Source of the DNA: JBHICC01 sp046759385
GTDB taxonomy: Bacteria > Pseudomonadota > Gammaproteobacteria > Acidiferrobacterales > SPGG2
DNA length: 64,000 bases
Direction of reading: 5' to 3'
Assembly: GCA_046759385.1 (NCBI GenBank)
Contig: JBHICC010000004.1
Location: forward strand, 14,514 to 78,513
In this document: piece by piece, positions 43,397 through 53,779 of the stretch
How positions within the stretch are numbered: position 1 is the first letter of the stretch
Layout of the letters: every line of letters begins with the position of its first letter
Program-made: the position numbers and the translations under genes
Notes under the pieces: model-generated
Seen by the model: the letters and a program-made list of their open reading frames with translations, nothing else
Told to the model about the DNA's origin: nothing
The model's database searches: none

Positions 43397-44196
43397 GCGT
43401 CATTGCACTCAGTTCCCTGGACCTCGCCTTAGCAGCGCTCCTCGTCTTGGGTCTTGCAGCGCTGTCGTTCCCGATTGGCCTCGGCCTGAGTCAGCAGCTC
43501 TTAATCGCGGCGACGCGCACCGTCGTGCAGCTGTTGCTCATCGGGTTTGTTCTTAAAGCTTTGTTTGAAAATGTCAATCTGGTGTGGGTGACACTGATGG
43601 CATTCGTCATGTTAGCCGTCGCTGCACGCGAAGTGGTGGCCCGGCAGAAACGCCGGCTCGCTGGCTGGTGGAGCTTCGGCATAGGCGGCGTGTCGATGTT
43701 TCTGTCGACTTTCGCCATAACGATCCTGGCACTGGTCGTCATTATCGGCCCCGAGCCTTGGTATCAGCCGCAATATGCGATTCCGCTACTAGGCATGGTG
43801 CTTGGCAATACCATGACCGGCATCGCGCTCGCGCTTGATCGCTTGACTGAGGCTGCATGGCAGCAACGCGCGATCATAGAGGCCCGTTTAATGCTCGGCC
43901 ACACTTGGCAGCAAGCGATCGACAACGTTCGGCGTGACAGCATGCGCAGTGGACTGATACCTATGATCAACGCGATGGCCGCCGCGGGTCTGGTTAGCCT
44001 GCCGGGAATGATGACTGGTCAGATTCTAGCCGGTAGTCCTCCACTTGAAGCGGTCAAGTATCAGATCCTGATCATGTTTATGATTGCGAGCGGTACCGGC
44101 TTCGGTACACTGATGACGGTCCGGGTGGCAGCGTGGCGACTGTTCGATGAACGTGAGCGACTGCGACTTGAGCGCTTGAAAGGTAGAAAGGCATAG
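43393..44196 (+). CDS. fetB: FetB-like membrane protein (UPF0014)
   Basis: 267 aa from GTG 43393. About seven membrane helices. Family blocks are LSQQLLIAATRTVVQLLLIG, IPLLGMVLGNTMTGIALALD, and SGLIPMINAMAAAGLVSLPG with MMTGQILAGSPPLEAVKYQI. Pairs with FetA as a half-exporter for iron. The C-terminal helix is highly charged (RLFDERERLRLERLKGRKA). Confidence 0.9.
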   Translation: MSVIALSSLDLALAALLVLGLAALSFPIGLGLSQQLLIAATRTVVQLLLIGFVLKALFENVNLVWVTLMAFVMLAVAAREVVARQKRRLAGWWSFGIGGVSMFLSTFAITILALVVIIGPEPWYQPQYAIPLLGMVLGNTMTGIALALDRLTEAAWQQRAIIEARLMLGHTWQQAIDNVRRDSMRSGLIPMINAMAAAGLVSLPGMMTGQILAGSPPLEAVKYQILIMFMIASGTGFGTLMTVRVAAWRLFDERERLRLERLKGRKA

Positions 44197-44217
44197 CCCG
44201 CTATGAGAGGGCACGCA

Positions 44218-44871
44218 ATGAAAGAGCGCGACCGAATGGTGCGTGAAATTGAAGCGGAGACCAGAAGCACAAGCCGATGGATTGGCAAGAAGGCGCTTGA
44301 TAAACGCGTCATGGCGGCAATTGGCAGTGTGCCCCGCCATGAGTTCGTGCCGTCAGACGTCGTCACCGTCGCCTATCGCAACGAACCTCTACCCATTGGT
44401 TTCGGTCAAACCATCTCCCAGCCCTACATTGTCGCGTTGATGACCGATCTTCTACGACCGGACGAGCAGGACATTGTGCTTGAAGTCGGTACCGGATGCG
44501 GTTACCAGACGGCGGTGCTGGGCGAGTTGTTCAAACAGGTCTATACGGTGGAAGTAGTAAAAGAGCTTGGTGAACAAGCACAAACACGGCTGACACGCCA
44601 AGGGTACGATAATGTCAAGTTCAAAATCGGTGACGGTTATTACGGTTGGAGGGAGCACGCACCATACGATGCGATCATCGTGACCGCAGCAGCGCGCAAC
44701 ATTCCGGATTCATTGATTGAGCAATTAAGGCCCGGCGGCAGAATGGCGATTCCGGTTGGTACGCCGAATGCGGGTCAGACCTTGATGCAGGTGGAGAAAG
44801 ACAAAGCCGGTAACTTACATAGCAAGGACATTCTTCCGGTCGCCTTTGTGCCGATTACTGGGAGACACTGA
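44218..44871 (+). CDS. pcm: Protein-L-isoaspartate O-methyltransferase
   Basis: 217 aa from ATG 44218, with GAGAGGG upstream; ATG 44203 would add five residues. GSVPRHEFVPSDVVTVAYRN, PIGFGQTISQPYIVALMTDL and the SAM motif VLEVGTGCGYQTAVLGEL are diagnostic, with YDAIIVTAAARNIPDSLIEQ and LRPGGRMAIPVG. Repairs isoaspartyl residues in aged proteins using SAM. In many gammaproteobacteria pcm lies with surE and rpoS; here it follows fetAB instead. Confidence 0.93.
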   Translation: MKERDRMVREIEAETRSTSRWIGKKALDKRVMAAIGSVPRHEFVPSDVVTVAYRNEPLPIGFGQTISQPYIVALMTDLLRPDEQDIVLEVGTGCGYQTAVLGELFKQVYTVEVVKELGEQAQTRLTRQGYDNVKFKIGDGYYGWREHAPYDAIIVTAAARNIPDSLIEQLRPGGRMAIPVGTPNAGQTLMQVEKDKAGNLHSKDILPVAFVPITGRH

Positions 44872-44873
44872 AC

Positions 44874-44953
44874 CTAAGGACTAAGGGCTCAGGACTTGGA
44901 ACTAAGGTTCACGCGGAAAGCCAGGCCCTTAAGACTAAGCCCTTAGCCCATAG
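44874..44953. repeat. Intergenic heptamer-repeat element 3
   Basis: First arm 44874-44908 is five tandem heptamers: CTAAGGA, CTAAGGG, CTCAGGA, CTTGGAA, CTAAGGT. After 17 nt comes an inverted arm of four heptamers at 44926-44953 (complement: CTATGGG, CTAAGGG, CTTAGTC, TTAAGGG). CTAAGGGCT (44881-44889) pairs perfectly with AGCCCTTAG (44938-44946), and GGACT with AGTCC just outside. It begins 2 nt after the pcm stop. Confidence 0.8.
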
Positions 44954-44986
44954 TCCGTACACCCCCGTGACCCTTGACAAGCTCAA

Positions 44987-47900
44987 ATGAACACGCATCA
45001 ACTCCGATGGCAGTTCTGGATTGATCGTGGTGGCACGTTCACCGATGTCGTCGCGCGCCGACCAGACGGCGCACTTATTACACACAAGCTCTTGTCGGAC
45101 AATCCGGAGCGTTATGCGGACGCGGCGCTGCAGGGCATACGTGATGTGCTCGACATCTCGATCAGTGCGGCATTCCCGGCCGACTCGATCGAGTCGGTCA
45201 AAATGGGCACGACGGTGGCGACGAATGCGTTGCTCGAGCGCAAGGGGGAGCGAACCGTGCTCGTAATCACACGGGGGTTCCGCGATGTGCTGCGTATCGG
45301 CTACCAGAATCGGCCTAAGATCTTTGCCCAGTGCATTGAGCTTCCCGAGCTGCTTTACGAGCGGGTAGTGGAGATAAGTGAGCGCTATGCTGCCGACGGT
45401 AAAGAGCTCGTCGCCATCGACCTGGACGGCGCACGCACTGCGCTGCGGGCAGCTTATAACGAAGGGATCGATTCGGTTGCGATCGTTTTAATGCATAGCT
45501 ATCGCTATCCTGGCCATGAGCAGAAAATTGTGAGTCTCGCGCGCGAGATTGGGTTCAGTCAGGTTTCCGCTTCACACGAAGTCAGTCCCCTTATGAAGAT
45601 CGTTGGCCGCGGCGATACCACCGTAGTTGACGCTTATCTTTCGCCACTCTTGCGCCGTTACGTCGATAACATCGCCGCGCAGCTTGGTCACACGCAACTC
45701 CTGTTCATGCAATCGAACGGCGGCTTGGTAGACGCGCGTTTGTTTCAAGGCAAAAACAGTATCCTGTCTGGTCCAGCGGCCGGTGTTGTCGGGGCGGTAT
45801 GTACCAGCGCGGCCGCGGGGTTTAGCAAGATCATCGGTTTCGATATGGGCGGCACCTCGACAGATGTTTCTCATTACGATGGTGACTACGAACGCACTTT
45901 CGAAAGCGAGGTCGCGGGTGTTCGCATGCGTGCTCCCATGATGTACATCCACACGGTAGCGGCGGGAGGCGGTTCGATCCTTAAGTTTGATGGCAGTCGC
46001 TATCGCGTTGGCCCAGAGTCCGCTGGCGCTAATCCTGGGCCCGCTTGTTATCGGCGCGGCGGACCGCTGACGGTGACGGATTGCAACGTCATGGTCGGCA
46101 AGATCGCACCCCGTTACTTCCCACACGTTTTCGGAGCCGCGGGGGATCTGCCGCTGAATAGCGAGATTGTGCAAGAAAGGTTTTTTGAGCTAGCGGCCAA
46201 GATCACAGCAGCGACCGGTGATACACGTACACCACAACAAGTAGCCCATGGCTTTCTTGAAATCGCCGTCGATAATATGGCAACTGCAATCCGCAAGATC
46301 TCGGTGCAGCGTGGCTACGATGTGTCTGAGTATGCGTTGTGTTGTTTCGGTGGCGCTGGTCCACAACACGCGTGCCTGGTCGCGGATGCGCTCAGCATCT
46401 CCCGTGTGTTGATTCATCCTTATGCTGGTGTGCTCTCTGCTTATGGCATGGGGTTGGCAGACCGACGCTTGATGCGTGAGCAGGCAGTCGAGGCAAGACT
46501 AGCGGCGGGTCTCGCTCCCGAGCTTGAGCGCGTGTTGTCCCGCCTCGAGTCGCGGGGACGCGCAGAAATGCGGCAACAGGGGGTCACCGATGGGAATATA
46601 TCCGTGGTCCGTAAACTACACGTACGCTACGAAGGTACCGATACCGCGTTGGTTATCGATTATGGAACGACCGACGCGATCTACGCTAGCTTCGAATTGG
46701 CGCATCGTCAGCGGTTCGGATTCATCCAACCGGGTAAGTCACTGGTGGTAGAGGCAGCCTCGGTAGAGGTCGTCGGCGCGGGCGATGTCGTTGAAGACCT
46801 TGCGGGCAAGGCGGGTCGTGCCCACAGAGATCCAGGCGACCCATTGGCCGAGCCGGTTGCGCGGGTCACTATGTACACCGCCAACGCGGCACGGGATGGT
46901 GAACAGTCGTTCGACACGCCCGTTTTCGACAGAACACAGCTCTCAATCGGCGCGCGCTTGGGAGGCCCGGCGATCCTCATCGAAGATAACAGCACGATCG
47001 TTGTTGAGCCGGGCTGGTGTGCGGAGCTAAGCGAGCGCAATCATGTGATCCTAACTCGGATGACAGCGCTTGCGCGCAGTGCTGCCATTGGTACCGAGGT
47101 CGATCCCGTGCGACTGGAGATCTTTAACAATCTGTTTATGTCGATCGCGGAGCAGATGGGCACGACCTTGCAGAAGACCGCGCACTCGGTGAACATGAAG
47201 GAGCGCCTTGATTTCTCATGTGCGATCTTCGATGCACAAGGTCAACTCGTCGCTAATGCACCGCATATCCCGGTGCACTTGGGTTCGATGGGCGAAAGTG
47301 TGCAAAGTGTTATCAAGCACTGTGCGCATGAAATGAAGCCGGGCGATGCTTACGTACTGAATGCGCCTTACAACGGCGGCACGCATCTGCCGGATGTTAC
47401 CGTTATAACTCCCGTATTCGATAGCGTCGGGAAAGAAATCCTTTTGTATGTTGGGTCGCGCGGACATCACGCGGACATCGGCGGCATCACCCCGGGTTCG
47501 ATGCCGCCCGACAGTGTTTCTATCGAACAGGAAGGCTTGGTGTTCGACAACTTCAAGCTCGTGGACGTCGGCGACTTCCGTGAGCAGCCATTGCGGGAAT
47601 TGCTAACGTCAGGAAAATATCCCGCGCGCAATCCTGATCAGAACGTGGCGGATCTCAAGGCACAGATCGCCGCTAACGAAACTGGTGTGCAGGGACTGCG
47701 TAAGATGATCCAACACTTTGGACTACCAACGGTGCATGCATTTATGCAGCACGTTCAGGACAACGCTACAGAGTCAGTGCGCCGCGTGATCGATGTGCTG
47801 AGAGACGGGAGCTTTACTTACCGGTTGGATGACGGCAGCGCTGTGCACGTCGAGATCACCATCGATAAATCTGCACGACGGGCGCGTATCGATTTCACTG

Positions 47901-48637
47901 ACACCTCACCGCAACAGCCAAGTAACTTCAACGCCCCGGCTGCCGTGTGCAAAGCTGCAGTGCTTTACGTATTTCGCACCTTGGTCGACGATGATATACC
48001 GTTGAACGCAGGCTGCCTGATCCCGCTCGAAATCATCATACCCAAGGGTAGTTTGCTTAACCCCGAGTATCCCGCGGCAGTCGTGGCGGGGAATGTGGAG
48101 ACCTCGCAGGTCGTCGTTGACACGCTCTACGGGGCGCTCGGTGTGGTGGCCGCCGCGCAGGGCACGATGAACAACTTCACCTTCGGCAACGAACGCTGGC
48201 AATACTACGAGACCATCTGCGGGGGGTCAGGTGCCGGACCGGATTTTGATGGTACGGATGCAGTGCACACTCACATGACGAACTCGCGCATTACTGACCC
48301 AGAGGTCCTTGAGTGGCGTTTCCCAGTTGTGCTGGAAGGCTTCGAGATTCGCGGGCACAGCGGCGGGGCCGGAGTGCGGCATGGCGGCGATGGCGCCATC
48401 CGCCGCATTCGTTTTCTCGAACCCATGACAGCGGCGATTCTTTCCAACAGACGCGTCGTAGCGCCATTCGGTCTTGCTGGCGGTGAGCCCGGTGCTGCGG
48501 GTCGCAACTGGGTCGAGCGTGCAGACGGCAGCACGGTGCAACTCGAGGGCCGCGATCAGATTGACATGAAGACTGGCGATGTGTTTGTTATTGCTACGCC
48601 CGGAGGCGGCGGTTACGGATCGATATCTAGGACCTGA
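44987..48637 (+). CDS. 5-oxoprolinase-type protein, HyuA-HyuB fusion
   Basis: 1216 aa. The N-terminal half is HyuA/Opl[21 protein letters not shown] with [20 protein letters not shown], then the ATPase domain ([40 protein letters not shown]). The C-terminal half from about residue 700 is HyuB/OplB ([74 protein letters not shown]). Fused proteins of this length hydrolyse 5-oxoproline to glutamate with ATP, as in eukaryotic OPLAH; relatives act on hydantoins. No N-terminal hydantoin racemase or other partner is nearby, so 5-oxoproline salvage is the best guess. Confidence 0.88.
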   Translation: MNTHQLRWQFWIDRGGTFTDVVARRPDGALITHKLLSDNPERYADAALQGIRDVLDISISAAFPADSIESVKMGTTVATNALLERKGERTVLVITRGFRDVLRIGYQNRPKIFAQCIELPELLYERVVEISERYAADGKELVAIDLDGARTALRAAYNEGIDSVAIVLMHSYRYPGHEQKIVSLAREIGFSQVSASHEVSPLMKIVGRGDTTVVDAYLSPLLRRYVDNIAAQLGHTQLLFMQSNGGLVDARLFQGKNSILSGPAAGVVGAVCTSAAAGFSKIIGFDMGGTSTDVSHYDGDYERTFESEVAGVRMRAPMMYIHTVAAGGGSILKFDGSRYRVGPESAGANPGPACYRRGGPLTVTDCNVMVGKIAPRYFPHVFGAAGDLPLNSEIVQERFFELAAKITAATGDTRTPQQVAHGFLEIAVDNMATAIRKISVQRGYDVSEYALCCFGGAGPQHACLVADALSISRVLIHPYAGVLSAYGMGLADRRLMREQAVEARLAAGLAPELERVLSRLESRGRAEMRQQGVTDGNISVVRKLHVRYEGTDTALVIDYGTTDAIYASFELAHRQRFGFIQPGKSLVVEAASVEVVGAGDVVEDLAGKAGRAHRDPGDPLAEPVARVTMYTANAARDGEQSFDTPVFDRTQLSIGARLGGPAILIEDNSTIVVEPGWCAELSERNHVILTRMTALARSAAIGTEVDPVRLEIFNNLFMSIAEQMGTTLQKTAHSVNMKERLDFSCAIFDAQGQLVANAPHIPVHLGSMGESVQSVIKHCAHEMKPGDAYVLNAPYNGGTHLPDVTVITPVFDSVGKEILLYVGSRGHHADIGGITPGSMPPDSVSIEQEGLVFDNFKLVDVGDFREQPLRELLTSGKYPARNPDQNVADLKAQIAANETGVQGLRKMIQHFGLPTVHAFMQHVQDNATESVRRVIDVLRDGSFTYRLDDGSAVHVEITIDKSARRARIDFTDTSPQQPSNFNAPAAVCKAAVLYVFRTLVDDDIPLNAGCLIPLEIIIPKGSLLNPEYPAAVVAGNVETSQVVVDTLYGALGVVAAAQGTMNNFTFGNERWQYYETICGGSGAGPDFDGTDAVHTHMTNSRITDPEVLEWRFPVVLEGFEIRGHSGGAGVRHGGDGAIRRIRFLEPMTAAILSNRRVVAPFGLAGGEPGAAGRNWVERADGSTVQLEGRDQIDMKTGDVFVIATPGGGGYGSISRT

Positions 48638-48697
48638 CCCGGCGCCAGCCTCCAAGCATTGCTTAGCGTATTCGAACTGAATGAAATTGGTTTGATG

Positions 48698-48722
48698 AAA
48701 AAAACCCATCCGTGGGCGATGG
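48698..48722 (-). terminator. Intrinsic terminator of the HU-family gene
   Basis: Read leftward, CCATC and GATGG form a 5-bp stem with a 7-nt loop and are followed by a G then seven T (plus-strand A-run at 48698-48704). It lies 28 nt after the HU-family stop. A T-rich stretch on the other side (CTTTGTTATTG) may also end the rightward oxoprolinase transcript. Confidence 0.65.
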
Positions 48723-48750
48723 CTTTGTTATTGTATTGAAGCGATAGTGA

Positions 48751-49059
48751 TCAGACCATCTCCTTAAGACCTTTCAACGGTTGAACCTTAACAACGTTGC
48801 GCGCTGGCTTGGCCTTAAAAGTCGTTTCTTCTTTTGTAAACGGATTAATACCTCTGCGTTCGGGCACTGCGGCTTTGTGTACACGCTTTATCTTCATGAG
48901 GCCCGGGACATTGAACATACCCGGACCCCTTTTTAGATCGCGTTCGATGAGCTCGGCGAGCGCATCGAACACCGCACCGATCTCCTTCTTCTTAAGATTG
49001 GTGCGCTCAGCAATGTAGGAATAGACTTCCGACTTCGTTGAGGGTTTTGTCGTTGCCAT
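48751..49059 (-). CDS. HU-family DNA-binding protein
   Basis: 102 aa, with AGGAG before the ATG. KSEVYSYIAERTNLKKKEIG is the HU helical base, GMFNVPGLMKIKRVHKAAVP the saddle, and RRGINPFTKEETTFKAKPAR the beta-arm with the DNA-intercalating Pro of N-P-F-T. It is about 12 residues longer than E. coli HU, with an N-terminal MATTKPST and a C-terminal GLKEMV; a distinct paralogue of the housekeeping HU is likely. Single-gene unit with its own terminator. Confidence 0.9.
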   Translation of the reverse strand: MATTKPSTKSEVYSYIAERTNLKKKEIGAVFDALAELIERDLKRGPGMFNVPGLMKIKRVHKAAVPERRGINPFTKEETTFKAKPARNVVKVQPLKGLKEMV

Positions 49060-49556
49060 CTATCGCTCCTAAGGGGATTACGGTTAGTTTTTAGGGAATG
49101 ATACGGGCGGCCATAAATTAGCACAGTCCGGCGTGACGGGGGTAGCGTTTTTAAGTCGTTTGCCGAGTTTTTTTGCTGGCGAGGTGCGAGGGTGATCGGT
49201 ACACCACCGGCTCTACGATGCCATGGCATACTGCGACATGCTCACAAGAAGATTAGCAACGCTTACTAATTTGTTAATTTACAATCTGTTTCACACCGTC
49301 AGGCATGGGTCGGGTGGAAGTTGGATCGCAGCAAGCCCGGTGTGTCGCCGCAACGTCATCAGACGGTTCCCGCGGAGGCCACCCTCCTGATCGATCACAA
49401 ACAATTTTCTTTTCCAAACCGAGACTTCGATGCAACTGATCTCGCCTGCACCCTATGGATGGAGGTCCGCCGGGCCAGTAGGCGAGATCGCTTCTACCGC
49501 TCATCCGCATTGGGAAACCGTTTATCGGGTGTTCAGATGAAGAAGGAGGGTGAGTA
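49060..49556. other. 497-nt gap between HU-family and amidohydrolase genes
   Basis: No convincing gene. It is AT-richer than the surroundings around 49245-49285 (TTACTAATTTGTTAATTTAC), with TACAAT as a possible -10 for the rightward gene but no good -35. A 78-codon rightward frame (49321-49557, TTG start) and a 163-codon leftward frame (49274-49765) cross it; neither reads like a known protein. The region probably holds the divergent promoters of the two flanking genes. Confidence 0.5.
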
Positions 49557-50807
49557 ATGAATCGACGCTTGTTCCTCTCGACGCTCGGTGCGGGGGGACT
49601 AGGCGTAGCCGGCTGGACCGGGTGGCGATACTGGCCCGACCAAGGGGTATGGAATCCTTGTCTCGGGGGCCCGTTACCTTCGCGGCTCGCGGAGCACGAG
49701 CTGATAAGAGCGGCGTGGGAAGGAATTGACCCGGAACAGCTTTGGGATTGCCACGTACACCTCATCGGTACCGGCGACAGCGACAGCGGAATCTGGGTGA
49801 ACCCTGTTAATTACAGTCTGGCTCACCCTTTCCCCTACATCGCGCAGAAGCTGTATTCGAATGCAAGCTGTGCGGAGGTCGAGGGCGAAGTCGATGTTCG
49901 TTTCGTTAAGCGAATGATGGCGTTGCAGGATGAATTCCCGCCAGGCTCGCGTTTGATGTTGCTTGCTTTCGATTACTACTACGATGAAAAAGGTAAGCGC
50001 GTTCTGGAGCGGACGCTTTTTCACATTCCCAATGGATACGCTGAACGGGTTGCTCGCCAACATCCACAGCGACTCGAGTGGATAGCATCGATTCACCCCT
50101 ATCGACAGGACGCAGTCGAAATGTTGGCACAGTCCCACAACCGCGGTGCGCGGGCAATCAAGTGGTTACCGTCAGCAATGGGCATGGATCCGGCATCGCC
50201 ATTGTGCGATCGCTTCTATGAAGCGATGGCCAAACGCGGCCTGCCGCTACTGGTGCACGCCGGGGGTGAGGCCGCTGTTCATGGTCCCGAGTTGCAACAG
50301 TTGAACAATCCGCTGAAATTGCGGCGCGCACTGGATCACGGCGTCCGCGTCATTGTGGCCCATTGCGCGTCCCTCGGTAGCGATATCGACCTCGATCAGG
50401 GATCCAATGGCCCGCAGGTGGCGAGTTTTGAACTGTTCGCACGAATGATGGATGACGCGCGCTACGAGGGTCGTTTGTTTGCCGACGTCTCAGCAATGAC
50501 GCAGGCAAACCGCATGGGCACACCCCTCAGAGCGGTGCTCGCTCGACGTGACTGGCACCCACGGCTCGTGAACGGATCGGATTACCCGCTGCCCGGCGTG
50601 ATGCCGATCTTTTCGATGCGAGAGATGGTTGCCATGCGTTATATCACTCACAGTGAGGCGGATGTGCTGACCGAAGTCCGCCGCTACAATGCGCTATTGT
50701 TCGATTTTGTCCTCAAGCGCCATATCAGAGTGGGCGATAAACGATTCCAACCGGTCGTTTTTCATTCTCGCCGAGTATTCGACCAAGCCGCCCCAGCCCA
50801 AAGCTGA
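49557..50807 (+). CDS. Tat-exported amidohydrolase-family (TIM-barrel metal hydrolase) protein
   Basis: 416 aa. The N-terminus NRRLFLSTLGAGGLGVAGWT is a twin-arginine signal, so a folded, metal-loaded enzyme is exported. Metal motifs: WDCHVHLIG (His-x-His), a possible lysine ligand in AIKWLPSAMG, LLVHAGGE, VIVAHCAS and the Asp in NGSDYPLPGVMPIF, as in amidohydrolase_2 enzymes. Related proteins include decarboxylases and lactonases; no specific substrate is visible. It stands alone behind a long intergenic region. Confidence 0.83.
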   Translation: MNRRLFLSTLGAGGLGVAGWTGWRYWPDQGVWNPCLGGPLPSRLAEHELIRAAWEGIDPEQLWDCHVHLIGTGDSDSGIWVNPVNYSLAHPFPYIAQKLYSNASCAEVEGEVDVRFVKRMMALQDEFPPGSRLMLLAFDYYYDEKGKRVLERTLFHIPNGYAERVARQHPQRLEWIASIHPYRQDAVEMLAQSHNRGARAIKWLPSAMGMDPASPLCDRFYEAMAKRGLPLLVHAGGEAAVHGPELQQLNNPLKLRRALDHGVRVIVAHCASLGSDIDLDQGSNGPQVASFELFARMMDDARYEGRLFADVSAMTQANRMGTPLRAVLARRDWHPRLVNGSDYPLPGVMPIFSMREMVAMRYITHSEADVLTEVRRYNALLFDFVLKRHIRVGDKRFQPVVFHSRRVFDQAAPAQS

Positions 50808-50922
50808 GGCGGGTCGCGCGCTCCCTGTGGGCGGGCCTTGCAGGTTCGAAACACCAACAATTCTGAGCAAAAATAATGCTTTATCGACAGCGGCCGGCTA
50901 TAATTCTATTGACTTGCTGCGG

Positions 50923-50957
50923 CACCGCCCCCATTAAAGCAGGGCGGTGTCTTTTTT
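50923..50957 (+). terminator. Intrinsic terminator in the fmdB leader
   Basis: CACCGCCC (50923-50930) pairs perfectly with GGGCGGTG (50942-50949) over an 11-nt loop, followed by TCTTTTTT (50950-50957). A TATAAT (-10-like) sits at 50899-50904, before it. The fmdB ribosome site GGAG (50958-50961) follows directly after the T-run. It may end the amidohydrolase transcript, 116 nt upstream, or attenuate fmdB. Confidence 0.85.
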
Positions 50958-50967
50958 GGAGTTCGGC

Positions 50968-51258
50968 ATGCCGATCTATGAGTATCGATGTGAGAGCTGT
51001 GGTCACGAGCTGGAAGCGATTCAGAAGTTCGACGACCCGGCGCTCACGGATTGCCCCGCTTGCGGCAAGGCGCAGTTAAAAAAGCTCGTTTCGGCAGCGG
51101 GATTTCAATTGAAGGGCACGGGATGGTACGTTACGGACTTTAAGGACGGCGGCAAGAAGAAAAAACAGGAGAAGACGGCGGGGTCAGAGTCTTCGACCGA
51201 GTCCAAGCCGAAACAGAAGGAAAAGGCCGCGAGCAGCTCGAGCGGCAACGACGACTAA
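50968..51258 (+). CDS. FmdB-family zinc-ribbon protein
   Basis: 96 aa from ATG 50968 (GGAG 6 nt upstream); a frame from 50947 would run through the terminator hairpin. MPIYEYRCESCGHELEAIQK with CESCG and DCPACGK gives a Cys4 zinc ribbon, the FmdB/CxxC_CXXC_SSSS family of putative regulators. The C-terminal 35 residues are low-complexity Lys/Ser/Glu. It lies 18 nt before the DUF502 gene and then aspS, the usual order in beta- and gammaproteobacteria. Function not known. Confidence 0.9.
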   Translation: MPIYEYRCESCGHELEAIQKFDDPALTDCPACGKAQLKKLVSAAGFQLKGTGWYVTDFKDGGKKKKQEKTAGSESSTESKPKQKEKAASSSSGNDD

Positions 51259-51276
51259 CTCGCACCACTCACCAAC

Positions 51277-51921
51277 ATGATGGGTCACTTAAGGCGGTAT
51301 CTGATTGCCGGGCTTCTCGTTTGGGTGCCCGTGGGCATCACGTGGTTCGTGATCAAGTTTATGATCGACTTCATGGATCGAAGCCTGCTGTTGCTGCCGC
51401 CAAATTATCGTCCGGACGCTTTGTTGGGTTTCCACGTCCCCGGTGTCGGCGTGGTGCTCACCCTGCTGATCTTGTTGTTCACCGGCATGATCGTCGCCAA
51501 CTTAGTCGGGCGCGAGCTCGTCAGACTGGGCGAACGCCTGCTCGCGCGCATCCCGCTGGTGCGATCGATCTACTCCGGCGTCAAGCAGGTGATGGAGACC
51601 ATGTTCGCCGGCACCGGCAAATCGTTCCGCAGCGTCGTGCTCATCGAGTATCCCCGCAGAGGCATCTGGACCTTGGCGTTTTTGACCGGTGAGCGCGGGG
51701 AGGCGGAGATCGAACACAAAACGGGAGAAAGCCTGAACAATATTTTTGTCCCTACCACACCGAACCCGACTTCGGGGTTCTTCCTGATGCTGCCTGCTGA
51801 AGAGGTCATTGTTCTGGATATGTCCATTGACGATGGACTAAAGATGATCATGTCGGCAGGCGTGGTCATTCCGCAGAAGACCAAGGAGGCTTTACTTGCC
51901 CGGCGATCGGGTACCGCCTAA
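51277..51921 (+). CDS. DUF502 membrane protein
   Basis: 214 aa. Two membrane helices (YLIAGLLVWVPVGITWFVIK; VPGVGVVLTLLILLFTGMIV) with a short periplasmic loop, then the conserved IPLVRSIYSGVKQVMETMFA and FVPTTPNPTSGFFLMLPAEE. A COG2928 member always near aspS in this group; no function proven. Conserved cytoplasmic residues suggest a membrane-bound regulatory or scaffold role. Confidence 0.9.
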   Translation: MMGHLRRYLIAGLLVWVPVGITWFVIKFMIDFMDRSLLLLPPNYRPDALLGFHVPGVGVVLTLLILLFTGMIVANLVGRELVRLGERLLARIPLVRSIYSGVKQVMETMFAGTGKSFRSVVLIEYPRRGIWTLAFLTGERGEAEIEHKTGESLNNIFVPTTPNPTSGFFLMLPAEEVIVLDMSIDDGLKMIMSAGVVIPQKTKEALLARRSGTA

Positions 51922-51961
51922 GCTCCGCCTTTGACTCGAGCGCACGGACGGAGCCCCAAGC

Positions 51962-53758
51962 ATGCGCAGCCATTTCTGTGGACAGGTCGACGAATCGCTG
52001 ATTGGCAAGCCCGTCAGTGTCTGCGGTTGGGTGCATAGCTACCGTGACCACGGCGGACTGATCTTCGTCGACCTACGCGACCGTGAGGGCATTTTGCAGG
52101 TCGTCTTCGATCCTAACCAGACCGACGCCTTCTCCGTCGCCGAAAACGTGCGCAACGAGTATGTCTTGCGGGCAGAAGGCCGTGTGCGTCGACGCCCCGA
52201 AGGCACCGAAAATCCGCACCTGCCAACGGGTCAGGTAGAGGTCGTCGGTGCCAAGCTCGAGGTACTCAATAAGTCCGACGTGCTGCCTTTCCAGTTGGAT
52301 GAGCCAGACGTCAACGAGGCAGTGCGGCTCAAATACCGTTACCTTGACCTGCGCCGCGATGTCATGCATCGCAACATCCGCCTGCGTCATCAGGTCACCT
52401 CGACACTGCGCCGTTTCCTTGATGAGAAGGGTTTTGTCGATATCGAGACGCCGATGCTTACCAAATCGACGCCCGAAGGGGCACGCGACTACCTAGTGCC
52501 GTCACGCATTTACCCTGGTCACTTTTTCGCGTTGCCGCAGTCACCACAGATCTTCAAGCAGATTCTGATGGTGTCTGGGTTCGAGCGTTATTATCAGATC
52601 GTGCGCTGTTTTCGCGATGAGGATCTGCGTGCTGACCGCCAACCTGAGTTTACGCAACTGGACATCGAAACGGCCTTCATGGACGAGGAGGACGTCATGG
52701 GGCTGATGGAATCCATGATCCGCGATCTGTTTGGTGAAGTGCTGGGCGAACGCCTGCCTGATCCATTCCCGCGACTGACCTATGCCGAGGCGGTCGAGCG
52801 TTACGGCACCGATCGGCCGGATCTGCGAGTTCCCCTTGAGTTAGTTGATGTTGGTGACCTGATGCAAGAGGTGAAGTTCAAGGTGTTTGCCGAGCCGGCG
52901 AAACGACCCGGTGGGCGGGTTGCAGCGTTGCGTTTGCCGGAGGGCGGCGAGCTGACGCGCAAGGAGATCGATGACTACACGGCCTTTGTCGCCAGTTACG
53001 GCGCAAAGGGCCTTGCGTATATTAAGGTCATTGACCCTGCGAACGGCCGTGACGGACTGCAATCCCCGATTCTGAAATTTCTACCGGATTCGGTTATCAC
53101 GGCGATAATGGAGCGCACCGGTGCTTGCGCTGGAGATGTAGTGTTCTTCGGCGCCGACCATGCCTCGGTCGTTAACGACTCGCTATCGGCCTTGCGTTTA
53201 CAGTTAAGTGCTGACCGCGGCTTAAGACAAAGCAGTTGGAGGCCGGTCTGGATCGTTGGTTTCCCAATGTTCGAATACAACCCGGAGGTCAAGCGTTGGA
53301 CCGCGCTACATCATCCGTTTACTGCGCCAAGAGAAGAAGACGCTGAGCGGGTAGACATCGATCCCGGCAACGTGCAGTCGCGTGCGTATGACTTGGTGAT
53401 CAATGGCGGCGAGATTGGCGGTGGCTCGATCCGAATTCACCGCCCGGATGTCCAGCGCCGCGTATTTACGGCTTTGGGCATTGAGGAGCAGGAGGCCCAA
53501 GAGCGGTTTGGCTTTCTTCTGGACGCGCTTCGTTTCGGCGCGCCGCCGCACGGCGGCATCGCCTTCGGCCTCGATCGCATCGTCGCTATGATGACCGGTG
53601 CCGAGTCTATCCGCGATGTAATCGCTTTTCCGAAAACGCAAAAGGCAGCTGACCTGATGGCCGAAGCGCCAAGTGTTGTAGACGATACGCAGTTGCGCGA
53701 GCTTCACATTAAGCTACGTAAGCCGACGGAACTTTCCAGCAAGAAAGCACAGTCTTAA
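51962..53758 (+). CDS. aspS: Aspartyl-tRNA synthetase
   Basis: 598 aa, full bacterial length. An N-terminal OB-fold anticodon domain ([20 protein letters not shown]), class II core with motif 2 [20 protein letters not shown], the bacterial GAD insertion (about 285-420), and motif 3 [20 protein letters not shown]. Charges tRNA-Asp with aspartate. I did not try to determine whether it is the discriminating or non-discriminating type; presence of gatCAB elsewhere would bear on that. Part of the fmdB-DUF502-aspS-nudB order. Confidence 0.95.
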   Translation: MRSHFCGQVDESLIGKPVSVCGWVHSYRDHGGLIFVDLRDREGILQVVFDPNQTDAFSVAENVRNEYVLRAEGRVRRRPEGTENPHLPTGQVEVVGAKLEVLNKSDVLPFQLDEPDVNEAVRLKYRYLDLRRDVMHRNIRLRHQVTSTLRRFLDEKGFVDIETPMLTKSTPEGARDYLVPSRIYPGHFFALPQSPQIFKQILMVSGFERYYQIVRCFRDEDLRADRQPEFTQLDIETAFMDEEDVMGLMESMIRDLFGEVLGERLPDPFPRLTYAEAVERYGTDRPDLRVPLELVDVGDLMQEVKFKVFAEPAKRPGGRVAALRLPEGGELTRKEIDDYTAFVASYGAKGLAYIKVIDPANGRDGLQSPILKFLPDSVITAIMERTGACAGDVVFFGADHASVVNDSLSALRLQLSADRGLRQSSWRPVWIVGFPMFEYNPEVKRWTALHHPFTAPREEDAERVDIDPGNVQSRAYDLVINGGEIGGGSIRIHRPDVQRRVFTALGIEEQEAQERFGFLLDALRFGAPPHGGIAFGLDRIVAMMTGAESIRDVIAFPKTQKAADLMAEAPSVVDDTQLRELHIKLRKPTELSSKKAQS

Positions 53759-53779
53759 GAGTAACTCCCTGAAAGTTCG

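Noticed and set aside
49321..49557. 78-codon plus-strand frame ending at the amidohydrolase start
   Set aside because: TTG start, no ribosome site, no family resemblance; left as part of the intergenic gap.
49274..49765. 163-codon minus-strand frame overlapping the amidohydrolase start
   Set aside because: Pro/Arg/Ser-rich composition with no motif, and it crosses the Tat signal-coding region of the better gene.
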